Below are positions 8,380 through 16,973 of a stretch of 64,000 nucleotides of DNA, piece by piece (within the stretch, counting starts at the first letter, position 1; every line of letters begins with the position of its first letter). Source of the stretch: Sphingomonas lenta (lineage in GTDB: Bacteria; Pseudomonadota; Alphaproteobacteria; Sphingomonadales; Sphingomonadaceae); assembly GCF_002288825.1 (NCBI RefSeq), contig NZ_NSLI01000002.1, positions 744,001 to 808,000 of the forward strand, given 5' to 3'. The position numbers and the translations under genes were made by a program. The notes under the pieces are model-generated. The model did no database searches, was not told the DNA's origin, and worked only from the letters and a program-made list of their open reading frames with translations.

Positions 8380-9789
8380 ATGTATCGTGTCATCGCGGCC
8401 GTCATGGCCGTGGCGTCCAGCGCGACGATCGCGCAGGCGCAAACGGCGGGCGTAGGCGCGGCCGCCGCCCGGTTTCCGGGTTCCGCCGGCTCCCTCCTCC
8501 CGATCGCCGCGTCATCGGCGCAGGCGGGCGGCTCCGTCACGGCTCCGATCGCGCAGCCCGCGACGACGCCGACCGCGCCTCAGCCGTCGACGGTCTCGGG
8601 CCCACCATCGCCCGCCGCTCCGCTCGCGCCCCGGACGGGTCCGTTACCGCAGGCGCTGACGCTGGAGCAGGCGCTGGACGAGGCTCTCGCGCGCTCGCCG
8701 ACGGTGGTCGCCGCGCAAGCTGATGTCGAGGCGAGCCGGGGGCGGCTTCGCCAGGCGGGGTTCCGGCCCAACCCGCAGCTCAGCGTCGACGTCGAGAATT
8801 TTACCGGCAGCGGGGTCTATTCCGGCCTGAACTCGGTCGAGACCACCGTCACGGTCAACCAGCAGCTCGACCTGTTCGGCCGTCGGTCGGCGCGCGTCAA
8901 CGCCGCGCAAGCGGCGCTCGCGGCGCAAGAGGTGCGGCTCGCTATCGCTCGCGCGGACCTCGTCCAGGCGGTCCGCACCCAGTTCGCCGGCGCGGCCGCC
9001 GCGCGCGATCGGCTGCGGCTGGCCATCGACAACGCCGAACGCGCGCGCGAGCTCGCACGCATCGCCGACGAGCTCGTCGCCGCCGGTCGGGAGCCCCCGC
9101 TTCGCGCGCTGCGGGCGCGCGCCAACTTTGCCCAAACGGAGGCGGCGCTCCGCGCGGCGGAAGCGGCGGACCTGACGGCCCGTCGCCTGCTCGCCGGTCT
9201 GTTCGGCGTCGCGGGCGAGGTGCGCGCGGTGACCGGCCCCCTCGCGCCGGTGGCGCTGGGCGTGATCGAGCCGCGGGCCACGCTGGAGGTACGGCTGGCC
9301 GAGGCCGAGCGGCTCCAGGCGCAAACGGCGCTCCGGCAGGAGCAGGTGGCCCGTCGATTGAACCCGTCGGTCGGGGTCGGCGTGCGCCGGCTGGAGCAGA
9401 CCAGCGACACCGCGTTGGTGGCGGGCGTGTCGGTGCCGCTGCCGCTGTTCGACCGCAACCAGGGCAACATCGCCGCCGCGAGCGCCGCGATCAGGGCCGC
9501 GGAGGCGCGGCGCGACGCAGCGCTCGCACTCGCGACCGCCCGGATCGGCAACGCGCAGACCAATCTTGCCGCGGCCCGCGCCAGGGTCGACGCGCTCGAA
9601 CGCGCGGCGCTCCCCCAGGCGACCGAAGCGTTGCGGCTGGCGAACCTCGCCTACCGCGCCGGCCGCTTGACGCTTCTGGAGCTGCTCGACGCGCAGCAGG
9701 CGCTCGCAGCCGCCCAGGGTGAACTGATCGACGCGCGCGCGGCGCTGGCGGAGGCTTCCGCCACGCTCGTCCGCGCCGCTGCCCAATAA
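8380..9789 (+). CDS. czcC: CzcC-like outer-membrane factor of heavy-metal efflux
   Basis: A TolC/OMF-family outer-membrane channel, 469 aa, with signal peptide (AVMAVASSATIAQA) and an Ala/Pro-rich linker of about 70 residues before the first OEP repeat. The repeats are seen as LTLEQALDEALARSPTVVAAQADVE and, near the C-terminus, ATEALRLANLAYRAGRLTLLELLDAQQAL. An AGGAG ribosome site lies about 10 bases before the ATG. It is the exit duct of the tripartite CzcCBA complex encoded downstream. Confidence 0.92.
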   Translation: MYRVIAAVMAVASSATIAQAQTAGVGAAAARFPGSAGSLLPIAASSAQAGGSVTAPIAQPATTPTAPQPSTVSGPPSPAAPLAPRTGPLPQALTLEQALDEALARSPTVVAAQADVEASRGRLRQAGFRPNPQLSVDVENFTGSGVYSGLNSVETTVTVNQQLDLFGRRSARVNAAQAALAAQEVRLAIARADLVQAVRTQFAGAAAARDRLRLAIDNAERARELARIADELVAAGREPPLRALRARANFAQTEAALRAAEAADLTARRLLAGLFGVAGEVRAVTGPLAPVALGVIEPRATLEVRLAEAERLQAQTALRQEQVARRLNPSVGVGVRRLEQTSDTALVAGVSVPLPLFDRNQGNIAAASAAIRAAEARRDAALALATARIGNAQTNLAAARARVDALERAALPQATEALRLANLAYRAGRLTLLELLDAQQALAAAQGELIDARAALAEASATLVRAAAQ

Positions 9790-9800
9790 GGATGAACGCA

Positions 9801-10994
9801 ATGGATCTTTCGAACAACAGGAAGCAACTGCTCGCGGCCGCAGGCGGGCTGGCGCTGGTCGTCGGCGCAGGCGGCGTCCTTCTCGGACGCACGGTGTTGG
9901 CCCCCGAGCCGGCCGCGGCGCCGGCCGCCGCTCCCGCCGCCGCGGCGGAGGAGGGCGAGGAAGCCGAGCACGGGCCGGAAGGGTTCGTCGCGCTCGATGA
10001 GTCGAAGCTCGCCGCCGTCGGCATCCAGACGGAGACGGTCGCGGCCGGAACGCTCGGCTCCGAGATCATCGCGCAGGCGACGGTGGAGCCGTCGCCGCAG
10101 GGGTCGGCATCCTTGGCCGCCCGCGCGGACGGCGCGGTGAGCCGCATCCTGAAGCGCCTCGGCGACCCGGTGCGGGCGGGCGAGGCGGTCGCCTATCTGG
10201 AGAGCCGCGACGCCGCCGCGTTCGCGGCCGAACGTGCGGCCGCGCGTGCGCGCGCTCAGCTCGCCCGCGCCGCCGCCGCCCGCGAGAGCCGGCTCTACAA
10301 CGCGCGCGTGACCGCGCGCCAGGACCTGGAGGCGGCCCAGGCGGCGCTCGCCCAGGCGGATGCGGAAGCGCGGCGCACGCAGACGGCGGCGTCCGCCGCC
10401 GGCATCTCGGCGGACGGGCGTTACCTCATCCTGACCAGCCCCATCGGCGGGCGCGTGACGGCGACGTCGGCGCAGCTCGGGGCGTTCGTGTCGGCGGGCA
10501 CCGAGCTGTTCAGGATCGCCAATCCCAACCTCATCCAGATCAACGCGGCCGTGCCCGCGATCGACGCGCGGCGGATCTCGATCGGCGACCGCGCCGTGAT
10601 CGAGCTTCCGGGCGGCGGGACGGTCGCCGCCACCGTGCGGTCGTCTACCCCGAGCCTCGACGCGGAAACGCGCACCGCGACCGTCGTGCTGGCGCCTGCG
10701 GGAACGCCCGCGGGGCTTCAGCCCGGCCAGTCGCTCAGGGTCCGCCTGTTGCCTCGCGACGCGCCGGGAGGCGGTCGGATCGTCGTGCCGGAAGAGGCCG
10801 TCCAGCAGATCGAGGGACGCGATCAGGTGTTCGTACGCCGGCCGAACGGCTTTCAGGCGCAGCCGGTCACGGTCGGTGCGCGCAGCGGCGGCCGCGTGGA
10901 GATCGTGGACGGGCTTGAGCCCGGCGCGGTGATCGCGACGCGCGGCGCCTTCGTGCTCAAGTCGCAGCTCGGCGCAAGCGAGGAGGAGCATTGA
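9801..10994 (+). CDS. czcB: CzcB-like periplasmic adaptor protein
   Basis: A membrane-fusion protein of the RND-MFP family, about 397 aa, connecting CzcA and CzcC. The N-terminus is one membrane anchor (LLAAAGGLALVVGAGGVLLG) and an Ala/Glu-rich stretch. The lipoyl halves follow (ADGAVSRILKRLGDPVRAGEAVAYL and LTSPIGGRVTATSAQLGAFV) around a coiled-coil hairpin, then beta-barrel and membrane-proximal domains. The start at 9801 is preferred because AAGGA lies 8 bases upstream; an in-frame ATG at 9792 is too close to that site. The gene starts 11 bp after czcC. Confidence 0.92.
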   Translation: MDLSNNRKQLLAAAGGLALVVGAGGVLLGRTVLAPEPAAAPAAAPAAAAEEGEEAEHGPEGFVALDESKLAAVGIQTETVAAGTLGSEIIAQATVEPSPQGSASLAARADGAVSRILKRLGDPVRAGEAVAYLESRDAAAFAAERAAARARAQLARAAAARESRLYNARVTARQDLEAAQAALAQADAEARRTQTAASAAGISADGRYLILTSPIGGRVTATSAQLGAFVSAGTELFRIANPNLIQINAAVPAIDARRISIGDRAVIELPGGGTVAATVRSSTPSLDAETRTATVVLAPAGTPAGLQPGQSLRVRLLPRDAPGGGRIVVPEEAVQQIEGRDQVFVRRPNGFQAQPVTVGARSGGRVEIVDGLEPGAVIATRGAFVLKSQLGASEEEH

Positions 10995-11160
10995 GCGTGA
11001 GTTCCTCGATCGGGCCGCGCGACCGTCGCGGTGCCACCGAGCGGGCCGGCATGTTCACCGCGGCGACGCCGCGCGAGATGATCGGTCGCGCTCTCAACCA
11101 TTCAAGCGTCCGCGACACGCCTAGCGCATGCGTCGCGGCACGCAGCCCGGGACTTCTTTC

Positions 11161-14100
11161 ATGATCGACCGCCTGATTTCCGCCTCCGTCCGGGGGCGAT
11201 GGGTCGTGCTCTTCATCACGCTTGTGGTCGCCATCTACGGCGCCTTCCAGCTCACCCGCGTGCCGATCGACGCGGTGCCCGACATCACCAACAAGCAGGT
11301 GCAGGTGAACACGAGCGCGTCGGCGTTCGGACCGCTCGACATGGAGCGGCTCGTCACCTTCCCCGTCGAGACCGCGATGGCCGGCATCCCCGGCATCGCG
11401 AGCACCCGGTCGATCTCGCGCAACGGCTTCAGCCAGGTCACCGTGATCTTCGACGAGGACGTCGACATCTTCTTCGCCCGCCAGCAGGTCGCCGAGCGCC
11501 TGACCCAGGCGCGCGACGCGCTGCCCGACGGCGTGGAGCCGCAGCTCGGCCCGCTCAGCACGGGCCTGGGCGAGGTGTTCATGTACGGCGTCGAGTTCGC
11601 GCCGAGGCCGGCGCCGGGCGCACGCAAGGACGGCCGGCCAGGCTGGCAGTCCGACGGCTCCTATCTCACGCCCGAGGGCGAGCGCCTGACCGACGAGGTG
11701 TCGCGGCTCGCCTATCTGCGCACGGTCCAGGACTGGATCATCCGTCCCCAACTCCGCTCGGTGGAGGGCGTGGCCGGCGTCGACTCGATCGGCGGCTACC
11801 AGAAGCAGTATGTGGTCCAGCCGGACCCCGCGCGCATGTCGGCGCTCGGCGTGTCCTTCTCCGACCTGGCCGACGCGCTGGAGCGCGCCAACCTGTCGGT
11901 CGGCGCCAACTTCATCCAGCGAGGCGGAGAGGCCTTCCTCGTCCGCGCGGACGCCCGCTTCCGTTCTTTCGACGAGATCGGCCGCGCGGTGGTCGCCACG
12001 CGCGAGGGCGTGCCCGTCCAGGTCCGCGACGTCGCCCAGGTCGCGATCGGCGGCGAGCTCCGCACGGGCGCGGCGAGTGTCAACGGACAAGAGGGCGTGG
12101 TCGGCACCGCGCTCATGATCGTCGGCGGCAACAGCCGGATCGTAGCGCAGGCGACGGCCGATCGGCTCAAGGTGATCGAGAAGTCGCTGCCGCCCGGCGT
12201 GCAGATCCGGGTGCTCCTCGACCGCTCCAAGCTCGTCAACGCGACCATCGGAACCGTCGAGAAGAACCTGACCGAGGGCGCGCTCCTCGTCATCGCCATC
12301 CTCTTCGTGCTGCTCGGCAACATCCGGGCGGCGATCATCGCGGCCCTGATCATCCCGCTGTCGTTCCTGCTGATGGCGATCGGCATGAACCGGTTCGGCG
12401 TGTCGGGCAATCTCATGAGCCTGGGGGCGCTCGACTTCGGTCTCATCGTCGATGGCGCGGTCATCATCGTGGAGAACTCGCTCCGGCGACTGGCCGAACG
12501 CCAGCACCATGAGGGACGCCTCCTCACCCTTCGCGAGCGGTTGGAGGAGACGATCGCGGCCTCGCGCGAAATGATCCAGCCGACCATCTACGGCCAGGCC
12601 ATCATCTTCCTCGTCTTCGCGCCTCTGCTCACCTTCGAGGGCGTCGAGGGCAAGATGTTCTCGCCCATGGCGACCACGGTCATGCTGGCGCTCGCCGGCG
12701 CGTTCGTGCTCTCGCTTACCTTCGTGCCGGCGATGGTCGCGGTGCTTATCCGGGGCAAGGTGTCGGAGAAGGAGGTCAAGGTGATCGCGGTCGCGAAGGA
12801 CCGCTACGACCCTTGGCTCCGTCGCGCGCTTGCGCGCCCCTGGCCGTTCATCGGCGCAGGGGTCGCGATCTTCGCGGTCGCGGGCCTGGTGTTCACGACG
12901 CTCGGCCGGACGTTCATACCGACCCTGGACGAGAAGGACCTGTCGGTCGCGGCGATCCGTATCCCGTCGACCTCGCTCGACCAGTCGCTCGCCATGCAGC
13001 GCCGGATCGAGCGCGAGCTGTCGGCGTTGCCTGAGGTGGCGGTCGTCTACGCCAAGACCGGCACGGCCGAGGTGGCGACCGACCCCATGCCGCAGAACAT
13101 CTCGGACGGCTTCGTGATCCTCAAGCCCGAGGATCAATGGCCTGCCGGCGTGGAGAGCAAGGAGCAGGTCGTCGAGCGTGTCCAGAAGAGGCTCGAAGGC
13201 CTGCTCGGCAACGCCTACGAGATCAGCCAGCCCATCCAGCTCCGCTTCAACGAGCTGATCGGCGGCGTGCGCGGCGACCTCGGCATCAAGGTTTATGGCG
13301 ACGACCTGGACGCCATGGGTCAGACCGCAAACCGCATCGCGGCGGTGCTCAACACCATCCCGGGCACGGCCGACCTGCGCGTCGAACAGACGGCGGGTTT
13401 TCCGACGCTCAACGTCGAGTTCGACCGCGACGCGATCGCGCGCTACGGCCTGTCCGTCCAGGACGTCGCCGACACGGTGGCGGCGGCGCTCGGCGGGCGC
13501 GAGGCGGGGCTGCTCTTCGAGGGCGACCGACGCTTCGACGTCGTGGTGCGGATGCCCAACGTAACCCGGGACGACCTGGCCGCGGTCGGCGCGCTGCCGG
13601 TCCGGCTGCCCGCGTCGGGCGCGGGGCTAGCCTCTTCCGTGCCGCTGAGCTCGCTCGTGCGCTTCAACTTCTCGGAAAACCTCAACCAGGTCAGCCGCGA
13701 GAACGGCAAGCGTCGCGTGGTCGTGTCCGCCAACATCCGCGGCCGCGACATCGGCTCCTATGTCGAGGAGGCGCAGGCCAGGGTCGGCCGCGAGGTGCAG
13801 TTGGCCACCGGCTCCTACCTCGAATGGGGTGGCCAGTTCGAGAACCTCCAGGCGGCCTCGCAGCGGCTCTCGATCGTGATCCCGGCGGTGTTCGTGCTGA
13901 TCTTCGCGATCCTGTTCATGGCGCTGGGCGGAGCGGCGCCCGCGATCGCCGTCTACTCGGCGGTGCCGTTGGGGCTTGCGGGCGGCGTGTTCGGGCTGGC
14001 GCTTGCGGGGCTCGACTTCTCGGTGTCGGCCGCGGTCGGGTTCATCGCGCTGTCCGGCGTGGCGGTGCTGAACGGGCTGGTCATGATGACCAGCATCCAG

Positions 14101-14409
14101 AAGCGGCTGGCGGGCGGACATCCTCTGGAGGAAGCGATCCATGAGGGTGCCATGGAGCGTGTCCGGCCGGTGCTCATGACCGCACTGGTGGCGGCGCTCG
14201 GCTTCGTCCCCATGGCGGTCGCGACCGGGACCGGCGCCGAGCTCCAGCGGCCGCTCGCGGTCGTGGTGATCGGCGGGCTGATCACCACCACCCTGCTCAC
14301 GCTGCTGGTGCTCCCGGCGATCAGCCGCCTGATCCTGGCCCGCACCAAGCGTCCGCGCGCGGAGCAGCACGACGAGGCGCCGCTCGGGGCGGCGGTGCCG
14401 GCCGAGTGA
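11161..14409 (+). CDS. czcA: CzcA-like heavy-metal RND efflux pump
   Basis: The proton-driven inner-membrane pump of the HME-RND family, about 1082 aa from ATG 11161, normal length. Twelve membrane segments and two large periplasmic loops are present. The TM4 motif DFGLIVDGAVIIVEN has the two Asp and one Glu characteristic of the Zn/Co/Cd (HME1) group rather than the Cu/Ag group. DAVPDITNKQVQVNTSA near the N-terminus is also typical. A gap of about 165 bp separates it from czcB and contains no convincing gene. It works with CzcB and CzcC to export divalent cations across both membranes. Confidence 0.95.
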   Translation: MIDRLISASVRGRWVVLFITLVVAIYGAFQLTRVPIDAVPDITNKQVQVNTSASAFGPLDMERLVTFPVETAMAGIPGIASTRSISRNGFSQVTVIFDEDVDIFFARQQVAERLTQARDALPDGVEPQLGPLSTGLGEVFMYGVEFAPRPAPGARKDGRPGWQSDGSYLTPEGERLTDEVSRLAYLRTVQDWIIRPQLRSVEGVAGVDSIGGYQKQYVVQPDPARMSALGVSFSDLADALERANLSVGANFIQRGGEAFLVRADARFRSFDEIGRAVVATREGVPVQVRDVAQVAIGGELRTGAASVNGQEGVVGTALMIVGGNSRIVAQATADRLKVIEKSLPPGVQIRVLLDRSKLVNATIGTVEKNLTEGALLVIAILFVLLGNIRAAIIAALIIPLSFLLMAIGMNRFGVSGNLMSLGALDFGLIVDGAVIIVENSLRRLAERQHHEGRLLTLRERLEETIAASREMIQPTIYGQAIIFLVFAPLLTFEGVEGKMFSPMATTVMLALAGAFVLSLTFVPAMVAVLIRGKVSEKEVKVIAVAKDRYDPWLRRALARPWPFIGAGVAIFAVAGLVFTTLGRTFIPTLDEKDLSVAAIRIPSTSLDQSLAMQRRIERELSALPEVAVVYAKTGTAEVATDPMPQNISDGFVILKPEDQWPAGVESKEQVVERVQKRLEGLLGNAYEISQPIQLRFNELIGGVRGDLGIKVYGDDLDAMGQTANRIAAVLNTIPGTADLRVEQTAGFPTLNVEFDRDAIARYGLSVQDVADTVAAALGGREAGLLFEGDRRFDVVVRMPNVTRDDLAAVGALPVRLPASGAGLASSVPLSSLVRFNFSENLNQVSRENGKRRVVVSANIRGRDIGSYVEEAQARVGREVQLATGSYLEWGGQFENLQAASQRLSIVIPAVFVLIFAILFMALGGAAPAIAVYSAVPLGLAGGVFGLALAGLDFSVSAAVGFIALSGVAVLNGLVMMTSIQKRLAGGHPLEEAIHEGAMERVRPVLMTALVAALGFVPMAVATGTGAELQRPLAVVVIGGLITTTLLTLLVLPAISRLILARTKRPRAEQHDEAPLGAAVPAE

Positions 14410-14461
14410 CGCGGCGGTACGACCGGCGTGCGGGCGCACGCCGTCCAGGCAAGGAGAGCGT

Positions 14462-14821
14462 ATGACGACCATCACCGATCCGGCGCTTCTGAAGGTCTAC
14501 ACGGACGAGGACGCCTCGTGCGGCGACGAGCGCGTCGCCGACATGATCGTGCAGAAGGCGCGGGCTCGCGGGCTCGCGGGCGCAACCGTGCTGCGCGGGC
14601 TCACAGGGTACGGCCAGGGCTCGCGGATCCACGCGCATCACCTGTTTGGGATCAGCGACAACCCGCCCCTGGTGATCGAGATCGTCGACGCCGAGGAGCG
14701 CCTGCGCGCCTTTATGGCCGAGCTCGCCGACCTGCGCGGCATCGGCCTGGTCACGCTGGAGCGCGTCGAGGTGCTCTCCCAGCCCGGGCACCGTCCGACG
14801 CGCGAGCAGGACCGACCGTGA
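14462..14821 (+). CDS. DUF190 PII-like small protein
   Basis: A 119-aa protein of the DUF190 family, whose members adopt a PII/CutA-like ferredoxin fold and are often trimers. The visible conserved parts are LLKVYTDEDA, ARGLAGATVLRGLTGYGQGS and PPLVIEIVDAEERLRAF. It follows czcA by 52 bp with an AAGGAG ribosome site. DUF190 proteins are known next to transporters, as PII proteins are, so a regulatory role on the efflux pump is a reasonable inference, but no ligand is established here. Confidence 0.85.
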   Translation: MTTITDPALLKVYTDEDASCGDERVADMIVQKARARGLAGATVLRGLTGYGQGSRIHAHHLFGISDNPPLVIEIVDAEERLRAFMAELADLRGIGLVTLERVEVLSQPGHRPTREQDRP

Positions 14822-14873
14822 GCGATCGGTCGCCAATCGGAAGCGCGGCGGAAGGAGGCGCGGGAGCGAGACT

Positions 14874-15395
14874 ATGCTGAGCATCGAGAACAGCATCGAG
14901 CTCGCGGCACCGCCCTGGCGCGTGTGGGCGGCGCTCACCAAGCTCGACGCCTATGCCCGCTGGCACCCGTACGTCACCGCCGCCGGCACACCGGAGGTCG
15001 GACGCGACGTCGATTACAGTATGCGGAGCCGGATCTTGCGGCGGCCGATCACCGCGCCCGCGACGGTCACCTGCTTGTCGGAGCCGGAAGCATTCGCCTG
15101 GAGGGTCGGCGTCGGAGGCCTGCTCCGGTTTGACGAGAGCTTTCACATCGAAGCGAGCGAGCATGGGGCGACGCTGCGGCACGTGATGGAGTGCCGCGGG
15201 GTCCTGACGCGCGTCATCCCGGGATTGGACAGGCGGCTTCGCGACTTCGTCGGGGGTGCCGACCAGGCGCTCGACCGGCACTTGCGCGGGGCGGCCAGCC
15301 CGCCCCCGCGCCAGGGCAATCGTTCAAAGCGCCGCGCCGACCTAAGCCGCGCGCGGAACGCGCCCTCCGGGAACTCCACCGGGAAGGATCGCTGA
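14874..15395 (+). CDS. SRPBCC-domain protein
   Basis: A 173-aa protein with the START/Bet v 1-like SRPBCC fold: IENSIELAAPPWRVWAALTKLDAYARWHP at the N-terminus is typical of the polyketide-cyclase/dehydrase-like branch, where PP..VW..L.D...Y..W.P lines the cavity. The last 35 or so residues are basic and probably disordered. These proteins bind hydrophobic ligands; the ligand is unknown here. It follows DUF190 by 52 bp and is probably in the same transcript, but nothing ties it directly to metals. Confidence 0.75.
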   Translation: MLSIENSIELAAPPWRVWAALTKLDAYARWHPYVTAAGTPEVGRDVDYSMRSRILRRPITAPATVTCLSEPEAFAWRVGVGGLLRFDESFHIEASEHGATLRHVMECRGVLTRVIPGLDRRLRDFVGGADQALDRHLRGAASPPPRQGNRSKRRADLSRARNAPSGNSTGKDR

Positions 15396-15509
15396 TGCAC
15401 GGTCATAACGATGGAGTTCCCAAATCTTTGCCCATTCCATATTTTGGAAGACCCGGACCTTGCTTCGGGAGGCGCGCGGATGAGCGGCATTGAGCGAGGC
15501 ACGACCGTC

Positions 15510-15878
15510 ATGCGCGCGCGAACCAGGGCCGCCACGCTGGCATTGACTGGAGCCGTCGTTCTCGCGGGATGTGCCGAGGAGAAGAAGCCCCGCGCCCCGA
15601 CAGAGCAGGAGATCCACGCGCGTGACTTCGAGACGGCGAGCGGCGTGCGCGGACGACACCTCTACACCTGTGGTGACGGCGCACCGCTATTCGTAGACTT
15701 CAAGGACGAGGGCTTGTCGATCGAGCTTCGGCAAGCGGAGCAGGAACGGCCCCGAGTCCTGACCGCACCCGCGCAGGGCCTCCAATTTGTCGGCGACGAC
15801 GGCAGCGCCACCATGAAGGGCAACGAGCTTCGAGTCACAAACGCGCAAGGCAACACGCGCGTTTGCCGGAAGCAGTAA
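15510..15878 (+). CDS. Lipoprotein, possible MliC-like domain
   Basis: A lipoprotein of about 122 aa: LALTGAVVLAGC forms a lipobox with Cys at residue 21. The mature part contains YTCGDGAPLFVDFKDEGL, LTAPAQGLQFVGDDGSATMKGNELRV and a final RVCRKQ. Beginning with a Cys and ending with a Cys, this resembles the MliC/PliC lysozyme-inhibitor fold, but I cannot confirm the key residues, so the family is tentative. In-frame ATGs at 15,411 and 15,480 are less likely because they would push the lipobox too far in. It overlaps the upstream edge of the next gene's leader. Confidence 0.65.
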   Translation: MRARTRAATLALTGAVVLAGCAEEKKPRAPTEQEIHARDFETASGVRGRHLYTCGDGAPLFVDFKDEGLSIELRQAEQERPRVLTAPAQGLQFVGDDGSATMKGNELRVTNAQGNTRVCRKQ

Positions 15879-15937
15879 GCCTGCCTGTCCCGTGTCCGCC
15901 CCTGATAGCACGTGGCTTGGCGATGAAAGGAGAGACG

Positions 15938-16351
15938 ATGATTGCACTGACGATGGGATTGGCCCTTGCGGCGGCTGCTCAGGCACGGACATCATCGGGA
16001 GAAGCAAACCCAAGGTCGATATTTGGCATCTGGAGCTTAGGCGAGACAAAGAACTGCTCATCGGGTCCGGCCTGGGTGTTCCTCGCCGACGGCTACTACG
16101 CTGAGGTGCAGCTCCCCGACCGCGGCCCGTTCGCGACCGGCCTGTTCCGGGACGAGGGATCGGCGATCGCCTACACCCACAGCCATATGCCTTTTCCCGA
16201 CATGATGAAGGCGAACGAGTTGAAACGTCTGACGGTGGTCGAGCGCACCGCGGACCGGATCAGCACCACAAACTACCGCGGGGTGCCGCGCGTCTTCCAT
16301 CGCTGCCCGGCCGGTTCGCTGAAAGCGCCCGCCGGCCAGCCGACTCACTGA
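15938..16351 (+). CDS. Exported protein of unknown function
   Basis: A 137-aa protein with a short signal peptide (MIALTMGLALAAAAQA). ATG 15938 is chosen because AAAGGAGAG lies directly upstream; an ATG at 15923 precedes that site. The mature part holds GIWSLGETKNCSSGPAWVFLADGYYAEV and TTNYRGVPRVFHRCP, with two Cys that may pair. It looks like a small one-domain periplasmic protein (IWSLGE...C...F..DG.Y pattern), but no family can be named with confidence. It is 15 bp upstream of the next transporter. Confidence 0.6.
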   Translation: MIALTMGLALAAAAQARTSSGEANPRSIFGIWSLGETKNCSSGPAWVFLADGYYAEVQLPDRGPFATGLFRDEGSAIAYTHSHMPFPDMMKANELKRLTVVERTADRISTTNYRGVPRVFHRCPAGSLKAPAGQPTH

Positions 16352-16365
16352 TCGGGAGCGCGCGA

Positions 16366-16971
16366 ATGGCCGAGAACGCGACGCCCGGGCAAGGCGACAA
16401 AGCCGAGCGGCGCACGCTTTGGATCGTGCTTCTGCTCAATATCGGGCTCGCCGCGGCGTTCGGCGTCGCCGGCGTTCTAGGCGACTCCAGTGCGCTGATC
16501 GCAAACGGTCTCGACAACGCGTCCGATGGGATCGTCTATGCGATCAGCCTGCTCGCGCTGAGCCGACCGCCTAAATGGAAGGATATAGCGGCAGGCGTGT
16601 CCGGGGTCTTGCTCTTGCTCTTCGCGGCGGGCGTGCTGTTCGACGTGGGACGCCGTTACTTCCAGGGCAGCGAGCCGATCGGCCCGACGATGATGGGGAT
16701 GGCCTTCGTCGCCGCTATCGTGAACTTCATCTGCCTGCGGCTTCTGCAACGCCTCAAGCAGCCCGACGTCAATCTCCGGGCGGCGACGACGTTCAGCTTC
16801 AACGACTTCATTTCGAACGGGGGTATCCTCGTCGGCGGGGCGCTGGTGCTCTGGACGGGGCGGAACTGGCCCGACCTGGTGGTCGGGCTCGCAACGGCGC
16901 TAATCGCATTCAAGGGCGGCATCGAGATTTTGCAGGACGCACGACGCGACGCGCGATCACGGGAGAGTTGA
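16366..16971 (+). CDS. Short CDF-like cation transporter
   Basis: A 201-aa six-TM protein of the cation-diffusion-facilitator type. The metal-site helices are seen as LIANGLDNASDGIVYAISL (TM2) and FSFNDFISNGGILV (TM5). As with the protein at 7293-7955, the usual C-terminal cytoplasmic domain is missing. It lacks the His-rich loop of CzcD. It is 3 bp upstream of the czcD gene, suggesting joint expression. It may be an independent dimeric transporter or pair with CzcD; the substrate is not determinable. Confidence 0.82.
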   Translation: MAENATPGQGDKAERRTLWIVLLLNIGLAAAFGVAGVLGDSSALIANGLDNASDGIVYAISLLALSRPPKWKDIAAGVSGVLLLLFAAGVLFDVGRRYFQGSEPIGPTMMGMAFVAAIVNFICLRLLQRLKQPDVNLRAATTFSFNDFISNGGILVGGALVLWTGRNWPDLVVGLATALIAFKGGIEILQDARRDARSRES

Positions 16972-16973
16972 AC

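Noticed and set aside
10995..11160. A GTG frame between czcB and czcA
   Set aside because: It would give a short low-complexity peptide with no ribosome site; more likely untranslated spacer or leader.
10957..13137. A 726-codon open frame on the minus strand
   Set aside because: It is antisense to czcA, has Asp/Arg/His-rich composition and no family, and czcA is unmistakable.
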